A stretch of DNA of 64,000 nt from Opitutaceae bacterium (GTDB taxonomy: Bacteria > Verrucomicrobiota > Verrucomicrobiia > Opitutales > Opitutaceae), in the NCBI GenBank assembly GCA_015075305.1, contig JABTUS010000001.1, positions 682,001 to 746,000 of the forward strand. The letters are read 5' to 3'. Positions 44,695-53,203 of this stretch are shown here, in pieces. A program made the translations under genes and the position numbers. Position 1 is the first letter of the stretch, and each line of letters begins with the position of its first letter. Under the pieces are notes generated by a model. It was given only the letters and a program-made list of their open reading frames with translations. It made no database searches and was not told where the DNA came from.

Positions 44695-45797
44695 TTTTTT
44701 GCTCCCTTCGCGACATACTCAAAGTTGTAAACGGTGCCGCCATCGATGCCGTCGAACCTCCAGGTCCGGCCAAAATCATCCGACGCATAGAGTCCGCGCC
44801 GCCAGATGTTGAAGTACAGCCTGCCGTTGTCCGGATCGACACTGACACGGAACGCACCGTCCACAGAATCCAGACCCTGGTTGCGCACCGTCCAGGATTT
44901 TCCCGCATCCTCGGTTGTGAGGATGCCATACTTCCATCCGCACACCGCCCAGCGCGCGGCATTCGTCGGATCGAAGGCCACGCTGTACCAGGCATTCTCG
45001 TTCGAGAGGCCGTTGATTCGACTCCAGCTTCGCCCGCCGTCCCTGGAAATGAGCACGCCATCGACCTGCGTGGCCGCCAGCCAGAGCTTCGGATCATGGG
45101 GCGACTGCTGGATCTCGGTGACTGTTGTTTCCGTGACATGCACCCTGCGCCACTTGCCGGCGCCATTATCCGTCAGATAGATACCCGATTCGCAGCCCGC
45201 GAGCACACGTCCCGCCTTCGTGCGATCCACCTTGATCGTCTGCGTGTATTTCCCGCGCGCAGGCAAACCCTTCTCGCGACGCACCCAGGTGGCGCCTCTG
45301 TCATTCGAAACCGCGATACCATCCGGCAGCGCGAGATAGACGTCGTCGGGGGAATTCACATCCACGCAGACATCCTTCGGCTCCGTCATGTCCCAGCTCG
45401 TGCTGATGCGCCAGGAGTCCCCCCCGTCGGTCGTCTGCACGCAGCCGTTGATCGTGGCGGTGTAGAACACCCTGCGATCCCGCGGATCGAACGAAATCGA
45501 GAAGATCTGCGGGTAGTTCACCCCGAAGTGCTCATAGGTTCCCGCATCGGTCCTTCGATAGAGTCCGCTGAAGGTGACCAGTTTCGCACCGACAATGTAG
45601 TCGCGGTTGACCGACGCGCAGAGATACATGTCGTGCCCGCCCGGGGCCGCCGACAACGGAGTCTCCAGGCCCGCCAGGCACAGGGCGGCGAGCACCGCCG
45701 CGCAGCCGGACCGCCGAATCGACGGAAACCGGCCTTTCTCATTCGGGTGAAGTTTACGGATTGCCGCTCGCAGCACGCGAGGTAGTGGTGAACACAT
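44691..45797 (-). CDS. Secreted BNR/Asp-box beta-propeller protein
   Basis: About 368 residues. Repeated Asp-box motifs of the type S-x-D-x-G-x-[TS]-W: TTDGGDSWRIS, SNDRGATWVRR, SRDGGRSWSRI, TEDAGKSWTVR and SDDFGRTWRF. These fold as a propeller like sialidases and Ycf48/photosystem factors. A hydrophobic segment (AAVLAALCLAGLETPLSAA) is a signal peptide, but it starts late, so the true start may be a GTG further in. ATG 45797 and ATG 45803 both overlap the divergent RidA gene. The tandem arrangement with the 649-residue protein suggests a shared secreted task. Confidence 0.82.
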   Translation of the reverse strand: MCSPLPRVLRAAIRKLHPNEKGRFPSIRRSGCAAVLAALCLAGLETPLSAAPGGHDMYLCASVNRDYIVGAKLVTFSGLYRRTDAGTYEHFGVNYPQIFSISFDPRDRRVFYTATINGCVQTTDGGDSWRISTSWDMTEPKDVCVDVNSPDDVYLALPDGIAVSNDRGATWVRREKGLPARGKYTQTIKVDRTKAGRVLAGCESGIYLTDNGAGKWRRVHVTETTVTEIQQSPHDPKLWLAATQVDGVLISRDGGRSWSRINGLSNENAWYSVAFDPTNAARWAVCGWKYGILTTEDAGKSWTVRNQGLDSVDGAFRVSVDPDNGRLYFNIWRRGLYASDDFGRTWRFDGIDGGTVYNFEYVAKGAKK

Positions 45798-46329
45798 GAT
45801 CATAAAGACGTTCAGGATTGCGGGTTTGACGGCGGTTCTCGCGGCGCTGGCGCTCAGCGCCTCCGCTCAGACACCGGAGGAAAAGCTGGCCGGAATGAAT
45901 CTCACGCTGCCGGCGCCGAATCGCTCGATTGCGAACTACGTGCCGGCCGTGCGCACGGGCAATCTGCTTTTCCTCGCAGGTCAGCTCGGACGCGACGCCG
46001 CGGGCAAGGTCGTCGTCGGCAAGGTGGGCGCAAGCGTCGACGAAGCCACCGCCGTCGAGGCCGCCCGCGGAGCCGCGCTTGCTTTGATCTCCACGCTGAA
46101 AGCCGAGCTCGGCGACCTCAGGCGGGTGAAGCGCATCGTCAGGGTCGGCGGATTCGTGAACTGCGCCGATGACTTCACCCGCCAGTCGGGCGTGATCAAC
46201 GGATGCTCCGACCTGCTCGTCGCCGTCTTCGGCGATGCCGGACGGCACGCAAGGGTCTCCATTGGCTCCAACTCGCTTCCACTCGGCGCGGTCGTTGAAG
46301 TTGAGATGATCGCCGAAGTCTCGAACTGA
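45796..46329 (+). CDS. Exported RidA-family protein
   Basis: A 177-residue RidA/YjgF-type protein with an N-terminal signal peptide (cleavage near 24, ASA). Trimeric RidA proteins hydrolyse reactive enamines/imines in the cytoplasm; an exported version is unusual. Family features: PAVRTGNLLFLAGQLGRDAAG, VEAARGAALALISTLKAELG, RIVRVGGFVNCADDFTRQSG, and GRHARVSIGSNSLPLGAVVE. The arginine in GRHARVSIG matches the conserved substrate-binding arginine. It is transcribed divergently from the BNR gene, with overlapping 5' ends, and convergent with the aminotransferase. Confidence 0.88.
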   Translation: MIIKTFRIAGLTAVLAALALSASAQTPEEKLAGMNLTLPAPNRSIANYVPAVRTGNLLFLAGQLGRDAAGKVVVGKVGASVDEATAVEAARGAALALISTLKAELGDLRRVKRIVRVGGFVNCADDFTRQSGVINGCSDLLVAVFGDAGRHARVSIGSNSLPLGAVVEVEMIAEVSN

Positions 46330-46400
46330 CACCCCTTCAACGCCAGCCGCGCGGCCGGAGCCGCAGACATGGGGGAGAGGCTTCGATTGCATGGTGAATC

Positions 46401-47693
46401 TCACAGCGTTCGCACAAACGCCCGCACTCCCTCGACCACGCGGTCGCACTCATTCGCATTGTTGAAGACGTGGGTCGATACCCGCACCGCCTGAAGGCCG
46501 TCCTCGGTCACCGGCCGGCAGCGGAGCTGATGGTGGTTGAGCAGGTATGAAAATACCGCGGCAGCCGTCGTTCCCTCCACGGCAAACGTGGTGATGGACG
46601 CCCGCAGCTCCGGCATCGCCGGAGTGAGCACCTTCACCCGCTGAATCCCCTCCAGGCCGTGGTGAACCCGTCGGGCCAGCGCGGTTCCGTAGTCCAGGAT
46701 GCGCTGGCGTCCGATTTCATCCTGGAAACGCATCGCCTCGGCGAGGGCCACGATCGACGCCGAGTTTCGAGTGCCGTACTCGTGCCGCCTCACACCTTCG
46801 ACATAGACGAGTTTCCCCGAGAAACTGAAATCATCGCTCGTATAGGCTCCGACAAAGGTGGGAGCCACCTCCTCGATGCGATCGCGCCGTATGAACAGCA
46901 GCCCCGTCTCACGCGGCGCACCAATCCACTTGTGCCCGCTCGTAGCATAGGAGTCACAGCCGATTTCCCGCAGCGAAAAGTTCAGCATTCCGGCCGACTG
47001 CGCGCCGTCGACATGGAACCAGCACCCCTTCTCGCGGGCCAGTTTGGCAATCCCCTTAACCGGCATGACAATCCCCGTGGGGGCCGTCACATGACTGATC
47101 TGAATGACCCGCGTACGCGGACCGATCAGCGCGGAAATCCTTTCCAGATTTCCCTCCGCAGACAAGGCGTCCGGTTCGAACGTGCGCACGACAATTCCCT
47201 GCTGGCGCGCGCGGTTGAGCCAGGGAATCGATCCTCCCGGATGCGCATGGGATTCAAAGATCACCTCGTCTCCGGCCTTCAGTTCCAGCCCGCACGCCAC
47301 GATTGAGTTTCCCTCCGTCGTGTTGCGCACAAAGCAGACTTCGTCTCCAGTGACACCCAGAAAAGCCGCCGCCACCTTGCGCGCCGGCTCGTGCAGGGTG
47401 TGTCCCGTCTCCACCTTCAACTCCAGGTCCGCGGTCACCTGCCTGTATTTCTCATGAATGGGAAGCGATGCCGGGCCGAGTCCGCCGCAGTTCAGATAGG
47501 CAAAATCACCGTGGCGCCCATACAAGGCTCGCACTCGTTCCCAATACGCATCCGGTTTCCCGGAATCGAACGGCGCCAGCTTCAGGTTCTTCGTCGACGG
47601 AGCGGACCGCGCCGCTTTGACCACGGATGTCGTGGACACGCCCAGTGCCGCAGCCCCGAGTCCTTTCAGGAATTCTTTTCTACCGAGTCTCAT
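46401..47693 (-). CDS. Exported class V aminotransferase (Tat-type signal)
   Basis: A 430-residue PLP-fold enzyme of the class V group (isopenicillin-N epimerase/NifS-like). The start has a twin-arginine-like signal (LGRKEFLKGLGAAALGVSTT). Seen: VCFVRNTTEGNSIVACG, CWFHVDGAQSAGM with aspartate 229, and SYATSGHKWIGAP with the PLP lysine near 255. The reaction is not clear. It starts inside the stop of the DUF6807 gene (ATGA overlap), so it belongs to the rhamnosidase-led operon. A PLP enzyme outside the cytoplasm is unexpected and matches Tat export of folded proteins with bound cofactor. Confidence 0.85.
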   Translation of the reverse strand: MRLGRKEFLKGLGAAALGVSTTSVVKAARSAPSTKNLKLAPFDSGKPDAYWERVRALYGRHGDFAYLNCGGLGPASLPIHEKYRQVTADLELKVETGHTLHEPARKVAAAFLGVTGDEVCFVRNTTEGNSIVACGLELKAGDEVIFESHAHPGGSIPWLNRARQQGIVVRTFEPDALSAEGNLERISALIGPRTRVIQISHVTAPTGIVMPVKGIAKLAREKGCWFHVDGAQSAGMLNFSLREIGCDSYATSGHKWIGAPRETGLLFIRRDRIEEVAPTFVGAYTSDDFSFSGKLVYVEGVRRHEYGTRNSASIVALAEAMRFQDEIGRQRILDYGTALARRVHHGLEGIQRVKVLTPAMPELRASITTFAVEGTTAAAVFSYLLNHHQLRCRPVTEDGLQAVRVSTHVFNNANECDRVVEGVRAFVRTL

Positions 47694-48550
47694 AAATCGG
47701 AAAACGTCAGCGTGTGATCCACGTTCAGAAGCCCTCCGGAAGGAAGAGGGAGAACCTCATCAAAATGGAGCGGCAGTGCGGCCAAGGGATAACTCCGCCT
47801 TACAAAAAGATGCAAGGGCCCATTGCCATTCTCAAATCGGACGGAAACCCGGTTGAGCGTCTCGTCCCGCTGTCCGCGCCACTCCATCCAGCGCAGCGGC
47901 ATCCCGTGAACAGCGGCCTCGCCTTCGCGCCCGCCCTCCGCGAAAATGCCGATGGAGGCATCGCCATGGTCGTCGAGCAGTTCCCTCGCCCCACGAAACT
48001 GCAGGCCGCTGTAGTGCGACCCGGTCAATCCTTCGGGCGCGCGATAATGTCCCAGCGCCAGCTCGCGGCCTGAGACATTTGTCAGCGCCGCCTGCCAACG
48101 CAATGACCAGGCCGTGTCATTCACGCGACTGAACCGCAGGGACCGCTCCTCCCGCAAAAGCACCTCGCCGTCGTGCCCGGCCCTCCAAAGAAGCGCATGC
48201 GCGATCCGCTCCGGGCTCCGCTCCACCCAGGCCTCATGCACCTGGCTGCCCTGATCGCCGCGATGCACATAGCCGTCCGCCTTGCGATAACTCGGGCCTC
48301 CCCAGAAATTGTGACCCGATACGGAGGTCAGCGTGAAGCTCAGAGCGTGATGCCAGGGATGATCGTTCGGACGAAACACCGTGAGGCATTCGCCGCGCAG
48401 TGTCCGAACCGGATGCGCAAACGGCCGCGGCGCCTCCGTGGGCGGCGTCTCGGGCACGACGACATATCGAAGCAGCAAACCGCCCCCCCGCTGGTGAAGC
48501 TCCACCGATTTCCCATCCGGCGGAACAATCAGCTCGAAGGCATGGCTCAT
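47690..48550 (-). CDS. DUF6807 (PmoA-family) protein
   Basis: A 286-residue protein of the PmoA-type, DUF6807 family, with no connection to methane oxidation here. Family marks: RPFAHPVRTLRGECLTVFRP, NDHPWHHALSFTLTSV, HRGDQGSQVHEAWVE and SHYSGLQFRG. Usually found in plant-glycan and rhamnose-type clusters of Bacteroidota, Planctomycetota and Verrucomicrobiota; biochemical role unknown. Overlaps the upstream rhamnosidase and the downstream aminotransferase by four bases each, so translation is coupled across all three. Confidence 0.85.
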   Translation of the reverse strand: MSHAFELIVPPDGKSVELHQRGGGLLLRYVVVPETPPTEAPRPFAHPVRTLRGECLTVFRPNDHPWHHALSFTLTSVSGHNFWGGPSYRKADGYVHRGDQGSQVHEAWVERSPERIAHALLWRAGHDGEVLLREERSLRFSRVNDTAWSLRWQAALTNVSGRELALGHYRAPEGLTGSHYSGLQFRGARELLDDHGDASIGIFAEGGREGEAAVHGMPLRWMEWRGQRDETLNRVSVRFENGNGPLHLFVRRSYPLAALPLHFDEVLPLPSGGLLNVDHTLTFSDL

Positions 48551-50988
48551 GTCAGGCTCACCTCGAACTTTCGTCGGCCGCCGTCGGACTCAAAACGTGC
48601 GCCACCTGGAAGTCGCAGATTCACTGGAATCCCTTCGGGTGACCGAATCTCCAGCGCAAAGTTTCCGCCTTCCATCCTCCAGGAAACCTCGACCATGCCC
48701 TTCGGCGTGCAGACGGAACCCGAGGCATGCTTCAGCCCACAGAGGTGCGGAGTCACCTCAATGACCGCAAAGCCCGGCTTGGCCGGCGTCACACCCAGAA
48801 TCCGGGTCGCGAATTCAATCGCCGGATGGGCGCTCCACGCATGGCAAAGCGACCGCCAGTAGCTGTTTTCCTCCACAAACGTATCGAGCCCGTAGTCGAT
48901 CATCTCATGCCACGGCCCGAGAAACTCCGGCATGCGATCATACACGCCGCTGATGGCGAATGCCCGAAACACCGCGTGCCAGCAGAAGAATGAACCGGGC
49001 GCCAGCTTCGGATCCGTCGGAAACCGCTTCAGCAGGCGCTCCCTCTGCTTCGGTCCAGCGGCGCCACAGACAACAGCCCATGCATTGCCATACTGGCTCA
49101 CCTCCGGTCCACCGGGCCTGTCAAAATAGAGTCCCTCTTCTTCCGACCAGAATCGTTCGTGCACGACACTGCGCAGCGCCGCCGCCTCGGTCGCACACCC
49201 ATTGGCCTCTCCCTCCCGACCCACGAGCCGCAGCAGATCCGCGGTCTCATCGAGCGCCACAATGTACTGCGCGGAGATGATGCACGTGGCGCCGGTGTCC
49301 GCACCCGGCACTACTCCGCGCGGCCACCAGGGACACCAGTCCGTGATGTTCCAGAACGGCAGTTTCGACGGCAGCCCATCGGCGTCACCATGCCTCTCAA
49401 ACCACGCGAGCACCGCACGCACCCCGGGCAGCAGCTCGCGCAAGGTCTCGAGATCGCCCGTCAGGTACACGTAGTCCCGAAAGGTCGTTATCCAATGGAG
49501 CGACCACGACGGTATCACCTGCAGCAGTCGGGATGGATAGCGGCTGTGGGTCAGCCCTTCGGGCAGCCGCGACCAGTCGAAATGGTAAAGGGACTGCCGC
49601 GTGAGCGAGCCATCTCCCGAAGCCAGCAGCCCGACCTTCGAGGTGATCATCGTGTCACCCGCGTACTGCATCTGCTCATAATGCGGGCAGTCCTCAAAGG
49701 TCTCGTGCGAACACAGGCGCATGGTCGCAAGCGAGGCCTTCCAGATCTTGTCGAGCCGAGGATCCGAACAGGTGAAGCTCGCCCGGATCCTGTAGGGAAA
49801 CGCCGTGAAGCGATGGTTCACCCCGCGAATGTGCAGCGGCTCATCGCCCGTGGTCACTGCAACGCTCATGTAGCGAAACGCCCGCCAGTGCCAGGGTTCG
49901 TAGGCTTCCTCCGCTGCACCTCCACGAGGTTCCCACACATCCGACCAGCCGCTGATCCGACCGCGACGGTCGAAAGTCCAGCCCGTGGATTCGTCGGCGA
50001 AGTGGGAGGCGAGATTGGCCAGCGATTGGGGGCGACCCAGCAGCGTGGCACCCGGCGTTCCCCACGGAAGCCTCAGCGCCTCGGCATACGTCAGCCGAAC
50101 CACCGCGCCCGCACCGCCACTGGCCACGAGCTGCGGATATGCCGTTGTCAGTTCGCCGGCATCGAGAATGACCTCGACGGTCTGTCGCGGTTGAATCGTG
50201 ACCCCGCCGCTCCCCCGCCCCAGCATGCCCCACTCCCCCGGCGGATTGCCGCCTCCCGGAAGGAAAGCATCCACGAAGGCCTTGGGCTCATGCTCCTCCA
50301 GGGGCGCAATCATGCGCGGCATGAGTCCGTAGGGACTGGTCGGATCGCGGCGATTCTCGATGCGTTCCGCCAGAAAGAGCGTCGTCGCTTCAGGCCAGCC
50401 CGTTGCGTCGAAACCGCGGTCGTTCCACCCAACCGGGAGCTCCCGCGAAACCAATCGCTCAAAGTACCCGTGGTATCCCTCAAACCGAGTGTTGTCGTTC
50501 TGAAAGCGGTACGCCGTGTCCACCTTGACCCGCCAGCCGGCAAGTCCGGTGTCGATCCGCTCCACCACGCCATCCGCACTCACTCGATCACCCTCCAGCA
50601 GAAATCCGCCCGCATAGGTCATGATCGCGCAAGGCGCGCCAAGCGCGGTTGGACGATGCGCGACGCGCGACATGTCAAACACGATCGCCGCGATGACATT
50701 GTCCCCGTCGCGCAGACACCCGCTCAAATCCACGCTTTCATAGAAATGGTGGTGAATGTCACCCCGGGCAGGACCGCGCGCCACACGCTCCCCGTTGCAA
50801 TACAGAATCAACCGGCTGTCCGCGGACACATGCACCGTCAGCTTGTCCCCCGTCCGGGCCTGAAAAGAACGCCGGAAAAGGCGCACTTGATAGTGCGATG
50901 GCGAGGACGCCCCCACCGGCGGCACAGCGTGCGTACCCTCGGCGGACCAGATCCAGGATGAACGTTGAATGAACGGAAGGGGAGACAT
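48547..50988 (-). CDS. GH78-type alpha-L-rhamnosidase
   Basis: An 813-residue enzyme of the GH78 kind. N-terminal beta-sandwich region (WSAEGTHAV, TVHVSADSRLILYCNGERVARG), then the (alpha/alpha)6 barrel with FEDCPHYEQMQYAGDTMI, a version of the family's DCPxRE..G(D) acid-site motif, and the WITTFRDYVYLTGDLETLRE helix. It ends in the usual C-terminal beta domain (VTPAKPGFAVIEVTPHL). It releases L-rhamnose from glycosides. No signal peptide is evident, so it may act in the cytoplasm or be exported in another way. ATG 50988 chosen; it leads a three-gene operon and shares its promoter region with the epimerase-like gene on the other strand. Confidence 0.9.
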   Translation of the reverse strand: MSPLPFIQRSSWIWSAEGTHAVPPVGASSPSHYQVRLFRRSFQARTGDKLTVHVSADSRLILYCNGERVARGPARGDIHHHFYESVDLSGCLRDGDNVIAAIVFDMSRVAHRPTALGAPCAIMTYAGGFLLEGDRVSADGVVERIDTGLAGWRVKVDTAYRFQNDNTRFEGYHGYFERLVSRELPVGWNDRGFDATGWPEATTLFLAERIENRRDPTSPYGLMPRMIAPLEEHEPKAFVDAFLPGGGNPPGEWGMLGRGSGGVTIQPRQTVEVILDAGELTTAYPQLVASGGAGAVVRLTYAEALRLPWGTPGATLLGRPQSLANLASHFADESTGWTFDRRGRISGWSDVWEPRGGAAEEAYEPWHWRAFRYMSVAVTTGDEPLHIRGVNHRFTAFPYRIRASFTCSDPRLDKIWKASLATMRLCSHETFEDCPHYEQMQYAGDTMITSKVGLLASGDGSLTRQSLYHFDWSRLPEGLTHSRYPSRLLQVIPSWSLHWITTFRDYVYLTGDLETLRELLPGVRAVLAWFERHGDADGLPSKLPFWNITDWCPWWPRGVVPGADTGATCIISAQYIVALDETADLLRLVGREGEANGCATEAAALRSVVHERFWSEEEGLYFDRPGGPEVSQYGNAWAVVCGAAGPKQRERLLKRFPTDPKLAPGSFFCWHAVFRAFAISGVYDRMPEFLGPWHEMIDYGLDTFVEENSYWRSLCHAWSAHPAIEFATRILGVTPAKPGFAVIEVTPHLCGLKHASGSVCTPKGMVEVSWRMEGGNFALEIRSPEGIPVNLRLPGGARFESDGGRRKFEVSLT

Positions 50989-51069
50989 GGCAGGGGATGC
51001 GTTGAAACCGGCAGCCAATGACAACCGGTTCGGCAATGGTCCGATGAAAATGGGCTGGCCATCTGTGAT

Positions 51070-51099
51070 TTTTCAACATCTGTTTTCAGATATTTTCAG
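51070..51099. promoter_or_regulatory. Three TTTTCA repeats in the divergent control region
   Basis: TTTTCA occurs at 51070-51075, 51083-51088 and 51093-51098, the last two ten bases (one helical turn) apart and each followed by G. The same 8-mer, as ATTTTCAG, is found inverted (CTGAAAAT) upstream of the lacI gene. Likely operator for the local LacI-type regulator, controlling the rhamnosidase operon and the epimerase-like gene. Confidence 0.35.
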
Positions 51100-51106
51100 T
51101 CACTCC

Positions 51107-51979
51107 ATGAAAATTGTTTCAGAACCACCCCGTTTGATCGTCTGTGCCACACCCTGGTCCATGGTGGGACAGCCTTCACCGCGTCGGGAATGGAAAATGC
51201 CCCGGCAGTTGCTCGAAATGAAGAGGGAGGGATTCGACGGCGTCTGCGCTTTCGTTTCCCCGGAAATGGCCGCCGAGGCAAACCGGCTCGGCCTGCTCAT
51301 GATGAGCGGCTTCGACTGTGGTGATCTCGCGGTTGCCCGGACCAAACTCGAATCCCAGCGGGCACTCGGAATTCGTTTCATCAACATCCAGTTGCTGGAT
51401 CATGACACCCCTCCCGCCAAAGCCGCCGCGATGGCAGTCCGGCTGATCGCACTCTCCAAACGCATGGGCCTGTCCGTGCATATCGAGGTCCACCGCGACA
51501 CCGCGACGGAAACACCCGAAAAATTCTCGGAAATCAACGACCTGTATACAAGGGAAACCGGCGAAATCATGCCGGTAACCTGGGACCACTCCCATTTCGC
51601 CGTTTCGAAGCACATTTTGCCGCGGGATTACTCCGCCCGCCTGCTCCTCTGGCCCAAGTCCATCCAGCATTCCCAGATGTTCCACCTGCGACCATTCAAC
51701 AGCCAGCATTGCCAGGTGCCCGTCACCAACGGCATGGGTCGCCTGACCCCGGAATTTGTGGACTATATCGCGTTCGTAGAGGACCTCTTCGCACTCTGGC
51801 TCCAAGGTCCCCGACCGGGAAACACCCTATGGATCTGCCCGGAACTGGGAACCACCGTCGGCTACAATGTCAGCACAAATCCACCCGTCTGGCCGGACGC
51901 CGTGCGCTCCAGAAAAGAAATCCTCCTCGCGTGGCAGCGCGCCCGTAAGCGCGTGTCCGGAAAAAAGCAATCTTCCTGA
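51107..51979 (+). CDS. Sugar phosphate isomerase/epimerase-like TIM-barrel protein
   Basis: A 290-residue protein of the xylose-isomerase-like TIM-barrel class. Seen: LIVCATPWSMVGQPSPRREW at the start, GLSVHIEVHRDTATETPEKF with the metal-ligand region EVHRDT, then VTWDHSHFAVSKHILP and HLRPFNSQHCQVPVTNGMG. Metal-binding histidines and glutamates of the class are present. Probably isomerises or epimerises a rhamnose-derived or similar sugar in the cytoplasm. ATG 51107 chosen; the upstream open frame is not protein-like. It is divergent from the rhamnosidase and followed by the LacI regulator. Confidence 0.82.
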   Translation: MKIVSEPPRLIVCATPWSMVGQPSPRREWKMPRQLLEMKREGFDGVCAFVSPEMAAEANRLGLLMMSGFDCGDLAVARTKLESQRALGIRFINIQLLDHDTPPAKAAAMAVRLIALSKRMGLSVHIEVHRDTATETPEKFSEINDLYTRETGEIMPVTWDHSHFAVSKHILPRDYSARLLLWPKSIQHSQMFHLRPFNSQHCQVPVTNGMGRLTPEFVDYIAFVEDLFALWLQGPRPGNTLWICPELGTTVGYNVSTNPPVWPDAVRSRKEILLAWQRARKRVSGKKQSS

Positions 51980-52044
51980 ATTTTGCTGAAAATCACTTGA
52001 CCTCCACGCATTCCGTTTCATTAGGCTTACTGAAATTCTCAGTA
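51976..52044 (+). promoter_or_regulatory. Candidate LacI-gene promoter and operators
   Basis: Two CTGAA boxes lie ten bases apart (51976 and 51986; the second extends to CTGAAAAT). A near-consensus -35 TTGACC sits at 51997-52002. A dyad, TACTGA-AATTC-TCAGTA, occupies 52028-52044 just upstream of the lacI start. This suits autoregulation by the LacI protein, and the inverted 8-mer links it to the divergent region near 51092. Confidence 0.4.
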
Positions 52045-52061
52045 GTGGCAACACCCCATCG

Positions 52062-53114
52062 ATGCTGATCACAGAGATAGCCCATAAAGCACAGGTTTCA
52101 CCCGCCACGGTGTCCCGTGCCATCAACCAGCCCGAGCTCGTCGCCGCCGAGAGCCTCGCGCGGATTCGCGCGGTCATGCAGCAGCACAATTACGTGCCGG
52201 CACCGCTCAACCGCCGCCGGGGACCCAAGGCTCGCCTGCCCGAGCAGCGTCGCATCGGCGTCTGGTTTGTCGGTGCCAAGGCCAACAATCCCAGCCTGAA
52301 CTGGTTCCAGGACCAGTTGCTGCAGGTTCAGTCCACCGATCCCCGGTATCGTGTGGACCTTCGGGTGCTTTTTTCAAACAGCCCGTCCGAACTTCCCAGG
52401 GTTCTCGTCGGTGAGCGACTCGACGGCGTGATTATTCAGGGAATGGAGCCATCCCCGGAGTGCATGGCACAGATGGCCACCCTTCCCCATGTATGGTTCA
52501 TGACCCGGCGCTCGACGTCGTTCATGGGGGACTACGTCGAGCCCAACAACGAGGAAAACGGCCGCATGGCGGCGGACTACCTCCGGCAGCGCGGACACAA
52601 GACGGTCGCGGTCATTTCAACCGACCCTGAATACAGCGCCATCGCCCGCCGTGCGAATGCTTTCTCCGCCCGGGCAAAGGAGCTGGGCATGACGCTCCAC
52701 ACCATCCTGGGCGCGCCAAATCCCGGAGTGAGCTACCTCGAATTCACCCCGCTCCACACGGAAAGCGCCGAGCTCGTTCGCCGGCTTCTGGCCTGCACGC
52801 CCAAGGCCACCGGCCTCTACCTGCCGGTCGATCATTTCTGCGGCGCGTTTTTCCGCGCACTGCGCGAAGCGGGAAAGAATCCCGAACGCGATTTCGACAC
52901 GATCCTCGGCAACTACAACCCGATGATCTATCACAATCTCGACCACCACCCGGCGGCGATCGACATCAACCTTCCGCTTCTTGTGAGAAAAGTCATCGAT
53001 CACCTCCTCTGGAGAATCGAGAACCGGGATGTCGGCGGCCGCATCGGCCTGACCATCTCGCCAAAGCTGATTTCCCGCGGGGACTCGTCCGCCGCTTCAT
53101 CCAAACAACAATAA
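52062..53114 (+). CDS. LacI-family transcriptional regulator
   Basis: A 350-residue repressor: N-terminal helix-turn-helix (MLITEIAHKAQVSPATVSRA), hinge with YVPAPLNRRRGPK, then a periplasmic-binding-protein-like sensor domain (RIGVWFVGAKANNPSLN, EENGRMAADYLRQRGHKTVA, LYLPVDHFCGAFFRALREAG). It lies between the rhamnosidase cluster and the TonB receptor, so it most likely controls both in response to a sugar. CTGAAAAT-type repeats and a TACTGA/TCAGTA dyad upstream are candidate operators. Confidence 0.93.
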   Translation: MLITEIAHKAQVSPATVSRAINQPELVAAESLARIRAVMQQHNYVPAPLNRRRGPKARLPEQRRIGVWFVGAKANNPSLNWFQDQLLQVQSTDPRYRVDLRVLFSNSPSELPRVLVGERLDGVIIQGMEPSPECMAQMATLPHVWFMTRRSTSFMGDYVEPNNEENGRMAADYLRQRGHKTVAVISTDPEYSAIARRANAFSARAKELGMTLHTILGAPNPGVSYLEFTPLHTESAELVRRLLACTPKATGLYLPVDHFCGAFFRALREAGKNPERDFDTILGNYNPMIYHNLDHHPAAIDINLPLLVRKVIDHLLWRIENRDVGGRIGLTISPKLISRGDSSAASSKQQ

Positions 53115-53203
53115 ACATCGACGCACAGAGAAACGACGCAAAACTTTCCGCTTGGGAGCGTCACACGCGCCCAAAGACAGGAAACTCCAACATAACCAAA
53201 ATC

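Noticed and set aside
49159-50961. Plus-strand frame of 600 codons opposite the rhamnosidase
   Set aside because: Arginine/proline-rich shadow of the GH78 gene with no protein-like features.
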